Of a stretch of 64,000 bases of DNA, positions 54,750 to 64,000 are shown piece after piece. How positions within the stretch are numbered: the first letter of the stretch is position 1; each line of letters opens with the position of its first letter. Under the pieces are notes generated by a model. That model ran no database searches. It was not told where the DNA came from and saw only the letters and a program-made list of their open reading frames with translations. This stretch comes from Rhizomys pruinosus (lineage: Eukaryota; Chordata; Mammalia; Rodentia; Spalacidae). Position numbers and translations under genes: made by a program. The stretch is taken from the NCBI GenBank assembly GCA_009823505.1, contig VZQC01005680.1:8620968-8684967 (forward strand), written 5' to 3'.

Positions 54750-55330
54750 ATAGACAATAAATTATTAGAGAAGCTTCAGCACAACTTTGCTGCAGTACAC
54801 ACTCAGTATGACTGAACAGAATTAGACTCGGTGATGAGGAAAAGATGGCTAGCTGTAATATATGCTAAACTGTCCTGTGCTGTGTGAGCTGACTGAGAAG
54901 CTTGCTCTAGAAGCAGTTACCCCCTCCCCTACTTGAGATCCAAGCATGTTTGTCTAGTGTTTGCCAAGACCCCTTGTCTGGGGATGGGTTGCCTTCCCTA
55001 ACTCTGTTACAGAGAAAGTAGGAGAACAGCAAAATGCCCCCAAGAGGAAAAACACAACCCCTGAGAACAGCTGGAGAGTAAACTGTTTCCAAGGGATGTT
55101 ACTATTGTTTATCTCACAATATAAAAGTGTTTATGGTGGGGAAGGAGAACAGCTGTAAACTGTTTCCAAGGGATGTTACTATTGTTTATGCCACAATATA
55201 AAAGTGTTTATGGTGGGGAAGAAGCCGCAAGTTCAGTCATGGAGAGAAAGCTGCAGCTGATTGCCTCAACTTCCCCAGTAAGTTTCTGCTGGATGCTGTG
55301 AGTGTCTGATTCAGTGGTGTTATCTCTATC
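54750..55330 (+). promoter_or_regulatory. LTR-like segment with duplicated TATA region
   Basis: A 77-bp unit (taaactgtttccaagggatg to tggtgggga) occurs at 55079-55155 and again from 55156, so the tataaaa box appears twice (55120 and 55197). The surrounding DNA looks like an LTR U3/R, but I could not find outer ends. Promoter role is inference. Confidence 0.5.
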
Positions 55331-55436
55331 TGTTGCTACCTGTTCTATACTTGAAAGCTTTATCCTAGGGAACACTCTGCTCTGCTCAAAACTATTAGGA
55401 GCTCCAACTGGTATCCTAAAGGGGCTTCTTCAGTCA

Positions 55437-55630
55437 ATTTTTGTTTTTTGTTTTGTTTTGTTGGTTGTTTGTTTTTGTTGTTGTTGTTTGTTGTTTTTGT
55501 TATTTTTGTTTTTGGTATTTTTGAGACAGAGCCTCCCTGTAGCCCCAGTTGGCCTGGAGCTCCCAGAGACCCACCTGACTCTGCCTCCTGAGTGCTGGAA
55601 TTAAAGGTGTGCACCACCATGCCTGGCTAG
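55437..55630 (-). mobile_element. B1 SINE with (TTTG)n tail
   Basis: GT/T-rich tail then tttttgagacagagcctccc to caccaccatgcctggc. Confidence 0.9.
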
Positions 55631-55734
55631 TTGGATGGATTTTAAAGACAAGGTCATCCTGTAGAACCAGTTGGCCAGCCTGAAACCAGTAATGCCATTT
55701 CTCTTATTGAAACTATTTTATTTAATTAATTTTT

Positions 55735-55873
55735 ATTTTATTTGGGCCTTTTGGAGACATGGTCTAGCCTGGAACTTCCTATGTAAACCAGGCTGGCCTT
55801 GAATTCATAGAGCCCTGTCCACCTCTCCCTCCCAAGTTCTGGTATTAAAGGCATGTGACACTGTGCCCAGCTT
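55735..55873 (-). mobile_element. B1 SINE, old
   Basis: Diverged antisense B1; the flanks taattaattttta occur on both sides. Confidence 0.8.
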
Positions 55874-55934
55874 TAATTAATTTTTACAAAAAATCACATG
55901 TAGTTTCTTTTTTCTTAAAAAAAAAACTTTTGGG

Positions 55935-56225
55935 TCAGGCATGGTGATACACACCTTTAATCCCAGCACTTGGGAGGAAGAGAAAGATTGACAGATCTCT
56001 ATGAGATCAAGGCCACCCTTGTCTACATAGTGGGTTCCAGGCCAGCTAGGGCTACAGGAAGACTCTCTCAAAAAAAAATTGGGGGAAGGGGCTGGGAGTG
56101 GTGACACACACCTTTAATATCAGCACTTGGAAGGTAGAGGCAGGCAGATCTCTGTGAAGCCTGATCTACTTAGCGAGTTCCAGGCCAGTGGGGGCTACAA
56201 GAAGACCCTCCCTCAAAAGACAAAA
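55935..56225 (+). mobile_element. Two tandem B1 SINEs
   Basis: caggcatggtgatacacacc starts the first (to about 56078) and tgggagtggtgacacacacc starts the second (56093 on). Both in plus orientation with short A tails. Confidence 0.85.
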
Positions 56226-57408
56226 CCAAAAAATTATATTTATTCATTTTTATTTTATGTGTTGAGGCTGCATGTGTATAAGAGCGCCATGTGCATACAA
56301 TGCCCAAAGAGGTCAGAAGCCCTACAGACATGGCTTCCTAGCCCTTTCCTGATGCAAACTAAGGAGCAGGACTACTCTGGAAGGCTGAGGCCCAGGCTTT
56401 TTTAATGCAAATTAAGGGCTTGTCATAGCCAATGATGCAGCAACTTTTAAAAGAGACATTTTTTTCTCCTAAACTAAAAATTAAAAAATGGTACTGTAAA
56501 CATTTCTAATATGTTCTAATCTCCTTACAATTTGTCTTGGTTTTCATTTTAGAAACTTTTGTCATTGTTTCAACCTGTTTCTGGATAGAATTATGTTACG
56601 CTTTGGCTTCTATGGATCTCATAGGTATTTGGATTTCTATGATTTGTACCATCTAACCTGATCCCAGGGTCATTAATTGGGGCCCATTCCTTTCGGCCAG
56701 TGTGACTGCAGGCCCATCAGCCCTGCAGTTGGATTTGCACCTAGATTTTCAGCCATGAGGAGTGATCAACTCTTCTGTTGGGTATTTAGCTATGGGACAA
56801 TCAATTCCAGAGCTGGTGGTTGTCTATGTAGCAGATTGGCCATGAAGAGGGATCAGCTCCTCAGCTGAGTATTTAGCTGTGGGATAATCAATTCTGCAGC
56901 AGATTGGCTACTGAATCATCAGTTTTGTAGCTTCGTGGTGGCTATGGGAATTATTGGTTTCTAAGGAAAAGCCACAGGCCAGCAATCCTCCTCAACAGCA
57001 GCGTCCACAACTGTTTTAACTTCCATCTTGGTATGCCTAATCAAAATATAATATTTTTATTTATAAACTCGGGTACCTTAAACATCTTTTAAATAAATAT
57101 GCACACCTAGCTAAAAAGTCCTAGGCATCAAAATTTATTCTGGTCTTTTAAATTTGCTTCACTTTAAAGGCTTTGCTTAGGAGTTAACCTTAAAGCATTT
57201 CAAAACTTCTTGAGAAAAAAAAAAAAGACACCCTTGGAAAAGGAAAGGTTTTTAACTTGCAGACTTCCTGACCACGTATGGCCTGTGATCTAGTGCCCTC
57301 TACCTGCGCTGCTCTGTGCACACCAGCCACAGCGCTGCCTTCCAGCATACTTGCCCTAGAACAAACATTTCATCTTAAAACTCATGTTTAAATTTTTTAT
57401 GGTCCAAT
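56226..57408. other. Low-copy DNA with a degenerate internal repeat
   Basis: 56750-56900 contains two related units sharing gccatga.gag.gatcagct, tatttagct and gggataatcaattc. Otherwise nothing. The 63-aa frame at 56677 is this repeat. Confidence 0.4.
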
Positions 57409-57420
57409 TTAAATGGAGAT

Positions 57421-57638
57421 TTTTTTTATGTGTATGAGTATACTGTCTGCATATAGGTAGGTGCACCTATGTTGTGCAATGCTTCAGAGGTCAGAAGAGG
57501 GTATCAGAATCCCCTGGAACTGGGGGATTAGAACCGTTAAAGATGGTTCTTAGCCACCATGTGGGTGCTGGGAATTGAACCCGGCTCCTCTGCAAGAGCA
57601 GTCATTGCTCTTAACTGCTGAACCATCTCTCCAGCCCC
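57421..57638 (-). mobile_element. B2 SINE
   Basis: Antisense B2 with flanks ttaaatggagat and ttaaatggaaat. Confidence 0.92.
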
Positions 57639-57960
57639 TTAAATGGAAATTTTTAAAAACTGTTTTGTGCTTCACCTTGAGTATTAAACAATAATGTAGT
57701 TTCCTCTCTACATGTCAGCCTAAAAACTATGTGTGCATGTATGTATGGATGCATGTTGTTTATATTTTAACCTCTTAGGACTTTATCTCTAAGTGTGTTT
57801 AGGAATCAACCTATAGTTTATTTTCAGAATTTGTAATTTTGACTTATATGTGGAGTGTATATATGCATATTTTAGAATAATGTAAAATAAAAAATTAGAA
57901 AAAAAAGAATTAGAAAAAAAAAGAGTCAATTATAAACAATTATGGATTAAGTCCATCTCA
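57639..57960 (+). mobile_element. Possible L1 3' UTR fragment
   Basis: atagtttattttcagaattt and tatatgcatattttagaata resemble the L1 3' UTR at 2050-2115. Ends in an A-rich stretch. Confidence 0.35.
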
Positions 57961-57977
57961 TAAAAGCTTTTACTTCA

Positions 57978-58131
57978 GCTGGGCATGGTGGCTCACACCT
58001 TTAATCCTGGCACTTGGGAGGCAGAGGCAGGTGGATCTTTATGAGTTCAAGGCCAGCCTGGTCTACAGACTGAGTTCCAGGACAGCTGGTGCTACAGGGA
58101 GACCCTGTCTTGAAAAGACCAAAAAAAAAAA
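57978..58131 (+). mobile_element. B1 SINE
   Basis: Full B1 with perfect 16-bp duplication aaaagcttttacttca at 57962-57977 and 58132-58147. Confidence 0.95.
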
Positions 58132-58147
58132 AAAAGCTTTTACTTCA

Positions 58148-58531
58148 TACTTTTGGTAGTATCAGTTTTTAATTGGTCTTGTATAAATTATTAATGTATG
58201 TTTACATACTGTTTGGACTCACTAAAAGGCTGACTCTGGGATGGAACTTGGCCCTTCTGTTCTAGACTCAGGCCTGTTAATATAATAAAATAGCTAAGGC
58301 ATATACTAATTTCAACAAAAGTCATCATTGTTTATATTTTGTCTATAATAAAGGTAACTAATGAAATTAAAAATGTGTAATACCAATTAAATGTTTTACT
58401 GAGTTTATACTGCCACCTATGGTTATGCTCCTCCAATACCTGTGGTAAAGATTATAATAGTTTCTTGCATATAAACTAAACCTTGAAATTACAATAAAAA
58501 TCTTGTTTTGTTAAGGATATAAGTTAATTTT
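58148..58531. other. No recognisable feature
   Basis: AT-rich DNA, no ORF or named repeat. Confidence 0.35.
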
Positions 58532-58548
58532 AAGAAATAATTACTTCT

Positions 58549-58778
58549 GGGGCTGGAGAGATGGCCTAGCAGTTAAAAGAGCCAACTGCTCTTGCAGAGG
58601 ACCCGGGTTCAGTCCCCAGCACCCACATGGCAGTGGAGAACCGTCTTTAACTCTAGTTCCAGGGGAATCCGAGACCCTCTTCTGACTTCCATGGCATTGC
58701 ACGATACGGGTGCACAAACCTACATGCAGACAGTACATTCATACACATAAAATAAAATAAAATAGTGCTTTTAAAAAA
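58549..58778 (+). mobile_element. B2 SINE
   Basis: Full B2 with perfect 17-bp duplication aagaaataattacttct at 58532-58548 and 58779-58795. Confidence 0.95.
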
Positions 58779-58885
58779 AAGAAATAATTACTTCTATTCT
58801 AGGATACATTTCATGTCTATATTTAAATGTGTTTTATATGTAAGACATTTATCTATCAGACAAAACATCTTTGGAGTAAACAGAG

Positions 58886-59355
58886 TGTATTAGTCAGGGT
58901 TCTCTAAAGAAACAGAAGCAACAGGATGAATATATAGATATACAATTTATTGATTTGCTCACATGACAGAGTTCAAGGAGTCCAACAATAGCCGTGTCGC
59001 CCTGGAGAGGCTGAGAATCCAGGGAACTGCTCAGTCCGCAAGGCTGGATGTCTCAGTAGTCCCAATCTGGTGCTGAAGGCCCGATGGATTCCAGGAGATC
59101 TACTGGTCTCAGTACACGCTGGGATCCGAAGGGTTGACCACAGCAGCAAGACAAACTCACCAGTGAAAGAGAGGCAAGCTGCAGGAAAAAAGGGACCAGA
59201 TCCCTCTGGCATGGCCTTTAATACTGCCTGCCAGCAGAAGGTAATGCCCACATTTGGGGTGGGCCATCTGGGTTGAGGTGGTCCAATCCAAAGATCCTTT
59301 TTCTCTTATTGGTTCCTTAGTCCAGTCAAGTTGACACCCAAGATTAACCATCACA
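58886..59355 (-). repeat. ERVL provirus, 3' LTR (MT2/MLT2-type)
   Basis: TG...CA ends: tgtattagtcagggttctct to aaccatcaca. The minus strand carries caataaattg near its 3' end. A purine tract (aaggggtggact, minus strand, 59356-59367) precedes it. The outer flank cagag (58881-58885) is repeated at 61604-61608 past the other end. Confidence 0.88.
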
Positions 59356-59367
59356 AGTCCACCCCTT

Positions 59368-59840
59368 GTCAACTTGACACCCAATAAATAGCCTCTCCTT
59401 ATGTTATGCTTTAATGTCAATTGCAAACAATGGCAAGTCATAATTCCACCTAGCATGTTACAAGTGTCTCATGTGCAATAGCAAAGCATTATATCTTAGA
59501 GTAGGTGGTAATGTCCTTGAGGAACACTTAGTCCTTCAGTATCTAATAACCTAAATATGACAACACTTAACACTTATCTCAGTTGCACATTCAAAAGGGA
59601 ACAACACAAGTATCCACTTAATTTACATATATATATAGATATATATATATGAACAAGCACATTCTTTTTTTTTATTTTTGTATATGTATGAATGTACTGT
59701 CTGCATGTAGATTGGTGCACCCATGTCATGCAATTCCGCAGAGGTCAGAAGAGGGCACTGGATTCCCCTGGAACCGGAGTTAAAGACAGCTCTCAGCCGC
59801 CATGAACAAGCACATTCTTAACCAAATAGGACAAAAGTTA
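59368..59840 (-). other. ERVL provirus, 3' non-coding part
   Basis: Between the dUTPase remnant and the 3' LTR. No env is present, as expected for ERVL. Contains a B2 fragment. Confidence 0.6.
59667..59803 (-). mobile_element. B2 SINE, 5' truncated
   Basis: Tail and 3' body only; the tRNA-like head is absent. Perfect 16-bp duplication gaacaagcacattctt at 59651-59666 and 59804-59819. Confidence 0.95.
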
Positions 59841-59847
59841 ATATCTA

Positions 59848-60345
59848 TTATAATTCATGTTTCTGCAACTGGTCCCGTGGCCTCAGCTGATATTTATGAC
59901 TACCTTCTTTTACTACCCATTCTGTATTTCCTCCACCATCATTAAGCACCTCTGCAGGTCTTGGCTCTTTCCCTGGAGGAGTGACCCATACCTTCATCCC
60001 TGAAGGGTCTGGGCCATTTATTGTCCTGTCTGGTTTGGGTTGTTGGAGTTTCCCATTGACCTTAATCATAGGACATGGTAGCACCTGAAGGCACCCTACA
60101 GCATCTCCTGCCTTCCAGACATAATCTTCCTTGCCCCCATTGTGGAGAAAAAGTCCAATTTCCCCATGGTAGTCTGGATCAATCACTCCTCCTACTACTG
60201 TTATTCCTTCCTTAGCCTGTTGGCTTAAGGGCAGTAGAAGCCCAAATGGCCAGGGGGAAGTCTTATCTTCCAGTTCAATGGAATGTTTGCTGTATCTCCT
60301 GGCAAAAGCACTCCCCCTTTTGGAGCCAAAACTTCTAGACCAGCA
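59848..60345 (-). pseudogene. ERVL dUTPase domain remnant
   Basis: dUTPase hydrolyses dUTP to dUMP and keeps uracil out of viral DNA. Seen: SAGLEVLAPKG (first motif area), DPDYHGEIGLFLHN (third motif with Tyr), GDAVGCLQVLP, and a C-terminal QLRPRDQLQ. Its place after integrase is characteristic of ERVL. A break near 60200 separates the two frames (59848-60186 and 60225-60581). Confidence 0.85.
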
Positions 60346-61177
60346 GAACGCAAGGTCGTGGGTACAGGAAGCAAAAATTTTCCTACTGGGTCACTAGGGA
60401 TAATAGTGAGTGGAATCACTCCCACTTCCACCCCTTGGTTCCTGGACCCATGAATTCTGGCTATAGGAGAAACAGTACCATATAGTGGGCGCTGATTCAA
60501 AGCATATACTGCCTGCTGGAGAACCTTGCCCCAGCCCTCCAGGGTATTGCTACCTAATTGGCACTGTAACTGTGTCTTCAAGAGGCCATTCCATCATTCT
60601 ATCAAGCCATCTGCTTCTGGGTGGTGGGGAACATGGTAAAACCAGTGGATACCATGACCATGGGCCCACTGTCGCACTTCTTTGGCTGTGAAGTGAATTC
60701 CTTGGTCAGAAGTGATGCTGTGAGGAATACCATGACGGTGGATAAGGCATTCTGTAAGTCCCTGGATGGTAGTTTTGGCAGAAGCATTACATTAAGGAAA
60801 GGCAAATCCATAACCAGAATAACTATCTATTCCTGTAAGGACAAAACGCTGTCCCCTCCATGATGGAAGTGGTCCAATGTAGTCCACTTGCCACCAGGTT
60901 GCTGGCTGGTCACCCCGTGAAATAGCACCATATCAGGGGCTCAATGTTGGTCTCTGCTGTTGGCAAATCTGGCACTCGGCAGCATCTGTAGCCAGATCAG
61001 CCTTGGTAAGTGGAAGTCCATGCTGTCAAGCCCATGCATAACCTCCATCTCTGCCACCATGACCACTTTGTTCATGGGCCCATTGAGCAACAACAGGGAT
61101 AGCTGGAGAAAGAGGCTGACTATCCACAGAACGAGTCATCCGATCTACTTGATTATTAAACTCATCCTCTGCCGAGA
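60346..61177 (-). pseudogene. ERVL integrase remnant
   Basis: Frame 60225-60581 starts in the integrase C-terminal half (LQQAVYALNQRPLYG, then GSRNQGVEVGVIPL). The frame at 60602-60811 and the broken reading to 61177 cover the core and the HHCC side. Stops and frameshifts throughout. Confidence 0.75.
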
Positions 61178-61493
61178 TCACTTTTGATGAACATTTCCAT
61201 GAGACACAAGTATCTTCACATCCTTTGACCATTCAGAGAGCTCTATCCACATACTTCTTCCCCAAATGTCTTTCTCACCAATTTTCCAGTCAAGCTCCTT
61301 CCAAGTCCCTGACCATCCAGCCAAACCATTGGCTACAGCCCATGAATCAGTATATAATCGAACCTCTGGCCATTTCTCCTTCCAGGCAAAATGTACAACC
61401 ATGTGTACTGCCCAAAGTTCTGCCCACTGTGAAGACTTTCCTTCACCAGTGTCCTTTAGGGTTGTTTCAGAAGTAGGCTGTAATGCTGCAGCT
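61178..61493 (-). pseudogene. ERVL RNase H remnant
   Basis: Shows SSQWAELWAVH (catalytic Glu helix) and RLYTDSWAVANGLAGW (Asp strand), then SEWSKDVKILVSHGN with the His region. The N-terminal part and all of RT and gag are deleted: the frame runs into an LTR fragment at about 61494. Confidence 0.85.
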
Positions 61494-61603
61494 GTCCACA
61501 TTTGTGGTAGGCCATCCGGGTTAGGGTAGTCCAATCTGAAGATCCTTTTTCTCTTATTTGTTCCTTAGTCCAGTCAAGTTGACACCCAGGATTAACCATC
61601 ACA
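61494..61603 (-). repeat. ERVL provirus, truncated 5' LTR
   Basis: About 110 bp matching the outer end of the LTR at 59250-59355 (gatcctttttctctta, agtcaagttgacaccca, aaccatcaca), followed by the flank cagag. Most of this LTR plus gag and RT were lost in one deletion. Confidence 0.85.
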
Positions 61604-61608
61604 CAGAG

Positions 61609-62524
61609 TTTTGTCCCAAGCCTAGGTAAAATATCCCCAAACATTTAAAGAGAATTGGTCATCAGTCTCCTTGCAAATAGAGAAAAATAATCTACCTTTT
61701 TTTTTTGCAGACCCTATTTAAAGGGTTAATAAAAATAAAAATTAAGGTTGCCATTTACTTTTGAAACATTTAACATTTAGTCAATGAAGTTGCTTTTCTT
61801 GAGTTTAAGATTGATATTGTGAAAATAACTGCAATTTGGATTTCATATTTCTTATTTCACAAAAGGATGATTAAGGAATTAATGCTCATAAAGGAACCTA
61901 AGTAAGCTATATTATGGGTGTACTGTCTTTGCACACATGTTGGGTATATTTGGAATATAGTGCTTATTCATATTTGCTTCCTAATGTTTTTTTGTTGTAC
62001 AGGGATCCAGACTTCCTATTCATAAAAGATGATCTTTATATGTAAAGCACATCTTGCAATACTGCCTTATTTTTGTTGCTTTTATTCATGGCCGAAAGTG
62101 TCTACATGGAAATGTATTGTTTTATGCAACAAATAATAAAAAAGTTAAAAAGAAAAAAAAAAGAGAATTGGTCATTTAGAACCTGCTCCAAAACTTGCTA
62201 AGACATTTTAAAGTTTGTACTTTAGAATGATGTGTTTAGAATAATTGTTACATCTTCATATATAAAACTATTCTAGAAAGAATTTATATAGAGCTATATA
62301 AAGACGGTCTATACAAGTAATAAAGGCCTAAAAATAAAAAATAAAGTAAAATAAAATAAAGGTCTAAAGGGGTTTGTTATAATAGGAAAGGATGGAGCTG
62401 TATAAATAAGCTTAGAAAAAAAAGAAGAAAAAAAAAAAAAGGAAAAAGAAACTTAGTTTCCCTAAGGTCATGGTCCAGTCAAGTAGTTTAAAAAACAAAA
62501 TGTATATCTGGTCAAGGTTTATTT
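61609..62524. other. No recognisable feature
   Basis: AT-rich DNA with A-rich runs at 62340-62450. No ORF or named repeat. Confidence 0.35.
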
Positions 62525-62540
62525 AAAAATATTCAGTCTT

Positions 62541-62707
62541 AGCCGGGCGTGGCAGCACATGCCTTTAATCCTAGCTCTTGGGAGGCAGAGGCAGGCAGAT
62601 CTTTGTGAGTTCAAGGCCAGCCTGGTCTATAGAGTGAGTTCCAGGACAGCTGGGGCTATAGGGAGACCCTGTCTCGAAAAGACCAAAAAATAAAAATAAA
62701 AATAAAT
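62541..62707 (+). mobile_element. B1 SINE, young-looking
   Basis: agccgggcgtggcagcacat to ctcgaaaagacc. Perfect 16-bp duplication aaaaatattcagtctt at 62525-62540 and 62708-62723. Confidence 0.96.
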
Positions 62708-62878
62708 AAAAATATTCAGTCTTTGCCCAAGCTTTATCTACTCATTACATGGTATTTAAAAGTTTAACAAAATAATAAAATGCCTGTATTAAATAAATTT
62801 GGCTAAATATTTTCAATATAAAAATAGTAACATGTTTAACCTAATTGGGGATACGAATTGTTCTTAATACTTGGTCTA

Positions 62879-63096
62879 GGGCTGGAGAGATGGCCTAGAG
62901 GTTAAGAGCACTGACTGCTCTTGCAGAGGACCTGGGTTCGATCCCCAGCACCCACATGGCGGCTGAGAACCGTCCTTATCTCCAGTTCCAGGGGAATCTG
63001 ACACCCCCTTCTGACCTCCGCGTTATTGCACGACACGGGTGCACAAACCGACATGCAAACAGTACATTCATACACATAAAAAATAAAATTAAAAAA
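62879..63096 (+). mobile_element. B2 SINE
   Basis: Full B2; flanks atacttggtcta and atacttgttcta differ by one base. Confidence 0.94.
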
Positions 63097-63629
63097 ATAC
63101 TTGTTCTACTCCTAACTTGTACTAGATTCCCAGTGACAGCTTTGGGATTAAACATACATAAGTGTTCTCTATGTTTCTCTGTGTTGTACAAATATTACCT
63201 ATGACATTTCCTTTGCCTATAAAGATAATTTGACTCAAGAAAGACTGCTTTTTACCTCCTAAACCAACAGTATACAGTCCAATAGAAGCCAGTTTGAATG
63301 GGCTTACCAGACCTTTACAACTTGGTTCCTGTCTATGAGTATGTAATGCAACTCCTGCCTTTTAAAAAATTATTTAGCAAGATATAGGAGTCTGAAAAAC
63401 AAGAGAGACTGTTCTATTCGTGGTACAAAAAAACATCAAAGGGGAGGGAAATATGCCTCCCTCTGGGATGCAGTTTGCAGAACACTTTCTACTCTGAAAT
63501 ATCAGTTTTTCAATTTTGAAATCAGAAATGACAATTCCAATCCATAAACATTGAAGCCCTCTGATCAGCCATAATTGATGCCATTGGTTCTATAACAGGG
63601 TGCAATGTTGGGACAATTAAAAAAAAATC
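63097..63629. other. No recognisable feature
   Basis: AT-rich DNA. May be the unrecognised upstream part of the module that follows. Confidence 0.3.
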
Positions 63630-64000
63630 CACTACTAACTATGGGGAAAAGGTTTGTTTTTTCTACCCACAGATGAAGCCCCCATCAGAGTTTCAGCAAG
63701 AAACATTAGAGATATGGCTCGGGGCCCACCAGCAGGGGAGCTGAACTGTCTAAACATCCAGAAAGTGTGGTGACATGGACATTTGTGCCTGTCCCTTTGG
63801 ATTAATGCCCTACCTCTAAATTTTGCTTTGTGGTTAGGTGAGACATATGGATAAATAAAAGAGCCAACTGTGGGCTGCTCTACCAAGGAGATGTTGGCCA
63901 GGGAGGCTCTAATAGACCCCCAAAACAAAGGCTATTTGCCTGTGATGTTGGAGTACACATAAAAAAGGATGGTAAGACCCTACTGCCAAAAAATTGGGAT
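63630..64000 (+). mobile_element. Unidentified retroelement 3' module, copy 3 (runs off window)
   Basis: aactatggggaaaaggtttg and ctaccaaggagatgttggcc match 11406 and 11937. The order continues with ggtaagacc..actgcc, as in copy 2, and stops at the window end. The 97-aa minus frame here has no domain. Confidence 0.5.

Overview
The window looks like repeat-dense, gene-poor nuclear DNA of a muroid rodent. The evidence is the mix of 7SL-derived B1 SINEs, tRNA-derived B2 SINEs, an ID-B1 (B4-type) SINE, L1 fragments with G-rich 3' ends, MaLR retrotransposons with ORR1-like LTRs, an ERVL provirus with an MT2/MLT2-type LTR, and gammaretrovirus-like ERV copies. I recognise no host protein-coding exon and no functional RNA gene. 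Almost every ORF is a piece of a transposable element or a chance frame. The species is not named by the sequence; the recurrent B2 form does not look like the standard mouse or rat consensus.

Layout. 1-14.3 kb: L1 fragments in both orientations, one B2, and two copies of an unidentified about 1 kb module ending in a G-rich tract and A-rich tail (a third copy runs off the right edge). 14.5-23.3 kb: a cluster of MaLR copies in opposing orientations around a 576-base assembly gap and an L1 3' end. 23.3-25 kb: a class II-like gag remnant. 25.7-39.2 kb: a minus-strand gammaretrovirus-like provirus, read from right to left as gag (about 39.2 to 33.1 kb), RT, integrase, env and 3' LTR. It is broken by a complete MaLR element with a 5-bp target duplication, a solo LTR inside gag with 70-bp enhancer-like repeats, and several SINEs. 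A 3.5-kb noisy near-copy of the neighbouring DNA (34.9-38.5 kb) sits in the middle of its gag and is best explained as an assembly false duplication. 39.2-46 kb: LTR-like repeats and SINEs, including two dimeric B2-B1 elements. 46-51.2 kb: a second minus-strand gammaretrovirus-like copy, LTR-env-integrase-RNase H, abutting an LTR-like repeat. 51.2-58.8 kb: SINEs and a tandemly duplicated TATA-containing segment. 58.9-61.6 kb: an internally deleted ERVL provirus with RNase H, integrase and a dUTPase domain, flanked by a 5-bp duplication. 61.6-64 kb: SINEs and the third copy of the unidentified module.

No cellular pathway or operon is present, so nothing works together in the usual sense. The biology lies in nested insertions, whose relative order can be read from the target duplications. 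The most unusual signals are the false-duplication signature, the recurrent MaLR internal ORF with an in-frame 19-residue repeat, the dimeric B2-B1 SINE seen at two independent sites, and duplicated promoter or enhancer elements inside LTR-like DNA.
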